Below, one piece after another: positions 5,794 to 7,937 of a stretch of DNA of 7,937 nt. Below the pieces are notes generated by a model. It did not search any database. It saw only the letters and a program-made list of their open reading frames with translations, and was not told where the DNA came from. The stretch's first letter is position 1. The number at the start of each line of letters is the position of its first letter. Both the position numbers and the translations under genes were made by a program. The stretch is from Firmicutes bacterium UBA4975 (GTDB lineage: Bacteria > Bacillota > Proteinivoracia > UBA4975), in the NCBI GenBank assembly GCA_002397155.1, contig DGZR01000069.1, positions 1 to 7,937 of the forward strand, read 5' to 3'.

Positions 5794-6972
5794 CTAGATC
5801 AATTCCATCTCCCTGCCCACTTTTTCAAATACTGACAGGGCGTAAGCCAGGTCGTCCGGGCTGTGGGCGGCGGAGAGCATGACCCTGATCCGCGCCTTGC
5901 CCACCGCCACCAGGGGGAAACCGATAGTGGTGGCAAATATCCCCTCGGCAAACAAGCGCTTGCTGAACTCCAGAGAATCCCGGGCGTCGCCGATCATCAC
6001 CGGTGTAATCGGGGTCTCGGTATGGCCGGTATCAAAGCCCAGTTTTTCCAGGCCCTGCCTAAAGACTCGGGCGTTTTCCCACAGGCGCTCCACCAATTCG
6101 TCCCCTTGGCTTAAAATCCGCACGGCCTCCAGGGTGGCGGCGGTATCGGGAACAGTAAGGGCGGAGCTGAAGGTAAAGGGCCGAGCCTTTTGCTTGATGT
6201 ACTGAATGAGCCCCCCGCTGCCCGCGATGCAGCCGCCCATGACGCCAAGGGCTTTGGAAAAAGTGCCCACCTCCACATCCACCTGGCCGTGCAGGCCAAA
6301 GTGGTCTACAATTCCCCGGCCCCCGCGGCCCAGCACTCCTTCTCCGTGGGCGTCGTCCACCATGGTCATCGCCCCGCGGGCTTGGGCCAGTTTGACGATA
6401 CCCGGCAGAGGGGCGATGTCTCCGTCCATGCTGAAGACGCCGTCGGTGACCACCAGGACCCGGCCCGGGAGGGGTTGCCTTAGTATCTCGGCCAAGCCCT
6501 CCAGGTCGTTATGGGGGTAGACCTTGACCTGGGCCCGGCTGAGGCGGGCGGCGTCGATGATGCTGGCGTGGTTGAGCTCGTCGCTGACGATGGTGTCTTC
6601 CTTGCCCACCAGGGCGGGAATTGCGCACATGTTGGCGATCAAGCCGGACTGCACGGTGAGGCAGGCCTCGACCCCCTTGAACTTTGCCAGCTCCCGCTCC
6701 AGCTCTTCGTGGATGGTCATGGTGCCGGCAATGGTGCGCACGGCCCCGGGACCGACGCCGTACTTGTCGATGGCGGCCTTGGCCGCCGCCTTGATCCGGT
6801 CGTCGGCGGCAAAGCCCAGGTAGTTGTTGGAACAAAAGTTCAGCAGTTTCCGCCCCTCGATCTCCACCCAGGGCCCCTGGGCCGACTGGATGGTATGGAT
6901 GTTTTTATACAATCCTTTATCCTTTAGTTCCTGCAGTTCTCTTTCAATAAAGTCCAATTGAGCGGTAGGCAT
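5794..6972 (-). CDS. kbl: Glycine C-acetyltransferase (2-amino-3-ketobutyrate CoA ligase)
   Basis: This cytoplasmic PLP enzyme of the alpha-oxoamine synthase family cleaves 2-amino-3-ketobutyrate with CoA to give glycine and acetyl-CoA, the second step of threonine degradation. The full-length protein is 392 residues, close to the usual Kbl length. Visible motifs are FCSNNYLGF (46-54), the GVGPGAVRTIAGT region (72-84), SDELNHASIID with the PLP-stacking His135, TDGVFSMDGDIAPL (176-189), VDDAHGEG with Asp206 and His209, and GTFSKALGVMGG with Lys240 as the expected Schiff-base lysine. The fold is shared with BioF (8-amino-7-oxononanoate synthase). The tdh gene directly upstream and the absence of biotin genes make Kbl the better call. 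The ATG at 6972 has GGAGGAG 8 nt upstream, and this site overlaps the tdh stop codon (TAGGAGGAG), suggesting coupled translation. An intrinsic terminator follows the stop. Confidence 0.95.
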   Translation of the reverse strand: MPTAQLDFIERELQELKDKGLYKNIHTIQSAQGPWVEIEGRKLLNFCSNNYLGFAADDRIKAAAKAAIDKYGVGPGAVRTIAGTMTIHEELERELAKFKGVEACLTVQSGLIANMCAIPALVGKEDTIVSDELNHASIIDAARLSRAQVKVYPHNDLEGLAEILRQPLPGRVLVVTDGVFSMDGDIAPLPGIVKLAQARGAMTMVDDAHGEGVLGRGGRGIVDHFGLHGQVDVEVGTFSKALGVMGGCIAGSGGLIQYIKQKARPFTFSSALTVPDTAATLEAVRILSQGDELVERLWENARVFRQGLEKLGFDTGHTETPITPVMIGDARDSLEFSKRLFAEGIFATTIGFPLVAVGKARIRVMLSAAHSPDDLAYALSVFEKVGREMELI

Positions 6973-6986
6973 CTCTTCTTCTCCTC

Positions 6987-7937
6987 CTAGGGATACAGTA
7001 TTATCTTGCCGCTGTTGCCGCTGATGGCCAGGGCAAAAGCCTTTTCGTACTCCTCAAAACTAAAGCGATGGGTGATGATCGGGGTCAGGTCCAGACCGCC
7101 CCGGAGGAGGGCCTGCATCATGTACCAGGTGTCGAACATGCGGCGGCCGTTGATGCCGTAGATTTTAATTCCTTTAAATATAACCTGGTCGGCCAAGTCG
7201 ATGGCCACCGGGCTCTCGGGCAAGCCCAGCAAGGCGGCCCAGCCCCCTTTGCGCAGGGCCCGGAGCCCGTCGTTGATCGAAGCGGGGTGGCCGGCCATTT
7301 CCAGGAGGACGTCCGCCCCCAAGCCCTGGGTCGCCGCCAGGACATTGGCCGCCACATCGTCCCGGCCCACCTTGTAAACCTCGTCCGCCCCCATTTTCCG
7401 GGCCAGGTCCAGGCGGTAATCGTTGAGGTCGCTGGCAAAAACCCTGCTGGCCCCGGCTTTTTTCGCGATAGCCGCGGCAATGATTCCGATGGGCCCGCAG
7501 CCGGTGATGAGCACGGTGCTGCCCACCAAGGAGTCCACCAGGGCGGTGTGGACGGCATTGCCAAAGGGATCGTGGATGGCCGCCACTTCGTCGGAGATCT
7601 CCGGGTCCAATTCCCAGATGTTGCCCCGGGGCACCCGCACGTACTCGGCAAAGCAGCCGGCGGTGTCCACCCCGATGATTTTCACATCCTGGCAGATGTG
7701 GCCTTGGCCGGTGCGGCAGTAATAGCACTTGCCGCAGGTAAAGTGGCCTTCGGCGCTGACCCTGGTCCCCAGGGGCAGGTCGTCCACTCCTTCTCCCAGG
7801 GCCGCCACTTCGCCGCAAAACTCATGGCCAAAGACCAGGGGCGGCTTTATTCGGCCTTGGGCCCACTTATTCCACTGGTAGATGTGAACATCAGTGCCGC
7901 AAATGGCAGTGGCGGTGACCTTCACCAACACTTCCCC
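6987..7937 (-). CDS. tdh: L-threonine 3-dehydrogenase (5' end beyond the window)
   Basis: This zinc-dependent medium-chain dehydrogenase oxidises L-threonine with NAD+ to 2-amino-3-ketobutyrate, the substrate of the next gene. About 316 codons are visible. By comparison with the 341-residue E. coli enzyme, roughly 25-30 N-terminal residues are missing. Seen from the edge are GEVLVKVTATAICGTDVHIY (catalytic-zinc Cys in ICGTD), FGHEF (zinc His and Glu), a four-cysteine structural zinc site spaced C-x2-C-x2-C-x7-C (CGKCYYCRTGQGHIC), the TDH hallmark HDPFGNAVHTAL, and the Rossmann motif GCGPIG. The C-terminal part, RMFDTWYMMQALLRGGLDL then TPIITHRFSF, matches TDH closely. The GTG at 7931 is not the start, because the frame continues to the edge and encodes family-conserved residues there. 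The 14-bp gap to kbl indicates one operon; its promoter is outside the window. Confidence 0.96.
   Translation of the reverse strand, partial: GEVLVKVTATAICGTDVHIYQWNKWAQGRIKPPLVFGHEFCGEVAALGEGVDDLPLGTRVSAEGHFTCGKCYYCRTGQGHICQDVKIIGVDTAGCFAEYVRVPRGNIWELDPEISDEVAAIHDPFGNAVHTALVDSLVGSTVLITGCGPIGIIAAAIAKKAGASRVFASDLNDYRLDLARKMGADEVYKVGRDDVAANVLAATQGLGADVLLEMAGHPASINDGLRALRKGGWAALLGLPESPVAIDLADQVIFKGIKIYGINGRRMFDTWYMMQALLRGGLDLTPIITHRFSFEEYEKAFALAISGNSGKIILYP

Noticed and set aside
6987..7931. Taking the GTG at 7931 as the tdh start codon
   Set aside because: The frame is open to the window edge and encodes GEV before LVKVTATAICGTD, as in full-length TDH proteins; about 25-30 residues are expected upstream.

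Overview
The window reads as bacterial chromosome. Every gene I can support lies on the minus strand, in two transcription units. The likely host is a low- to mid-GC Gram-positive, Clostridia/Firmicutes-like bacterium. The grounds are strong AGGAGG-type ribosome binding sites, a TTG start with a perfect Shine-Dalgarno site, a lipoprotein solute-binding protein, consensus TTGACN/TATAAT promoters and simple hairpin-plus-U terminators. The genus cannot be told from this. No tRNA, rRNA, CRISPR array, transposase or attachment site was seen.

Right part (7937 to about 5762, read leftward): threonine catabolism. A 5'-truncated L-threonine 3-dehydrogenase (tdh) is followed 14 bp later by 2-amino-3-ketobutyrate CoA ligase (kbl), with the kbl ribosome binding site overlapping the tdh stop codon. 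Together they convert threonine, NAD+ and CoA into glycine, acetyl-CoA and NADH. A clear intrinsic terminator follows kbl, with a second terminator-like hairpin about 100 bp further on. The upstream arm of that second hairpin could instead pair with an earlier segment.

Middle (5219-5793): a 575-bp gene-free stretch. It holds the kbl terminator, the second hairpin, two good tandem minus-strand promoters and a structured leader that runs to the solute-binding protein.

Left part (5218 to 1): a peptide-type ABC importer in the canonical order A-B-C-D. It encodes a lipoprotein binding protein, an OppB/DppB permease, an OppC/DppC permease and the start of an OppD/DppD ATPase that runs off the left edge. 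A 244-bp gap with a strong stem-loop separates the binding protein from the permeases. The last three genes are packed with 12-13 bp gaps.

The striking feature is the OppC-type subunit. It is 632 residues long, about twice the usual size, because a complete seven-repeat RCC1-like beta-propeller (about residues 100-401) sits in the extracytoplasmic loop between transmembrane segments 1 and 2. The permease motifs on both sides are intact and the reading frame is unbroken. The propeller should face the substrate-binding lipoprotein and the cell wall. This suggests an importer with a built-in extracellular docking, sensing or gating module. With the threonine genes nearby, the region fits a peptide- and amino-acid-using lifestyle, though this link rests on adjacency only.
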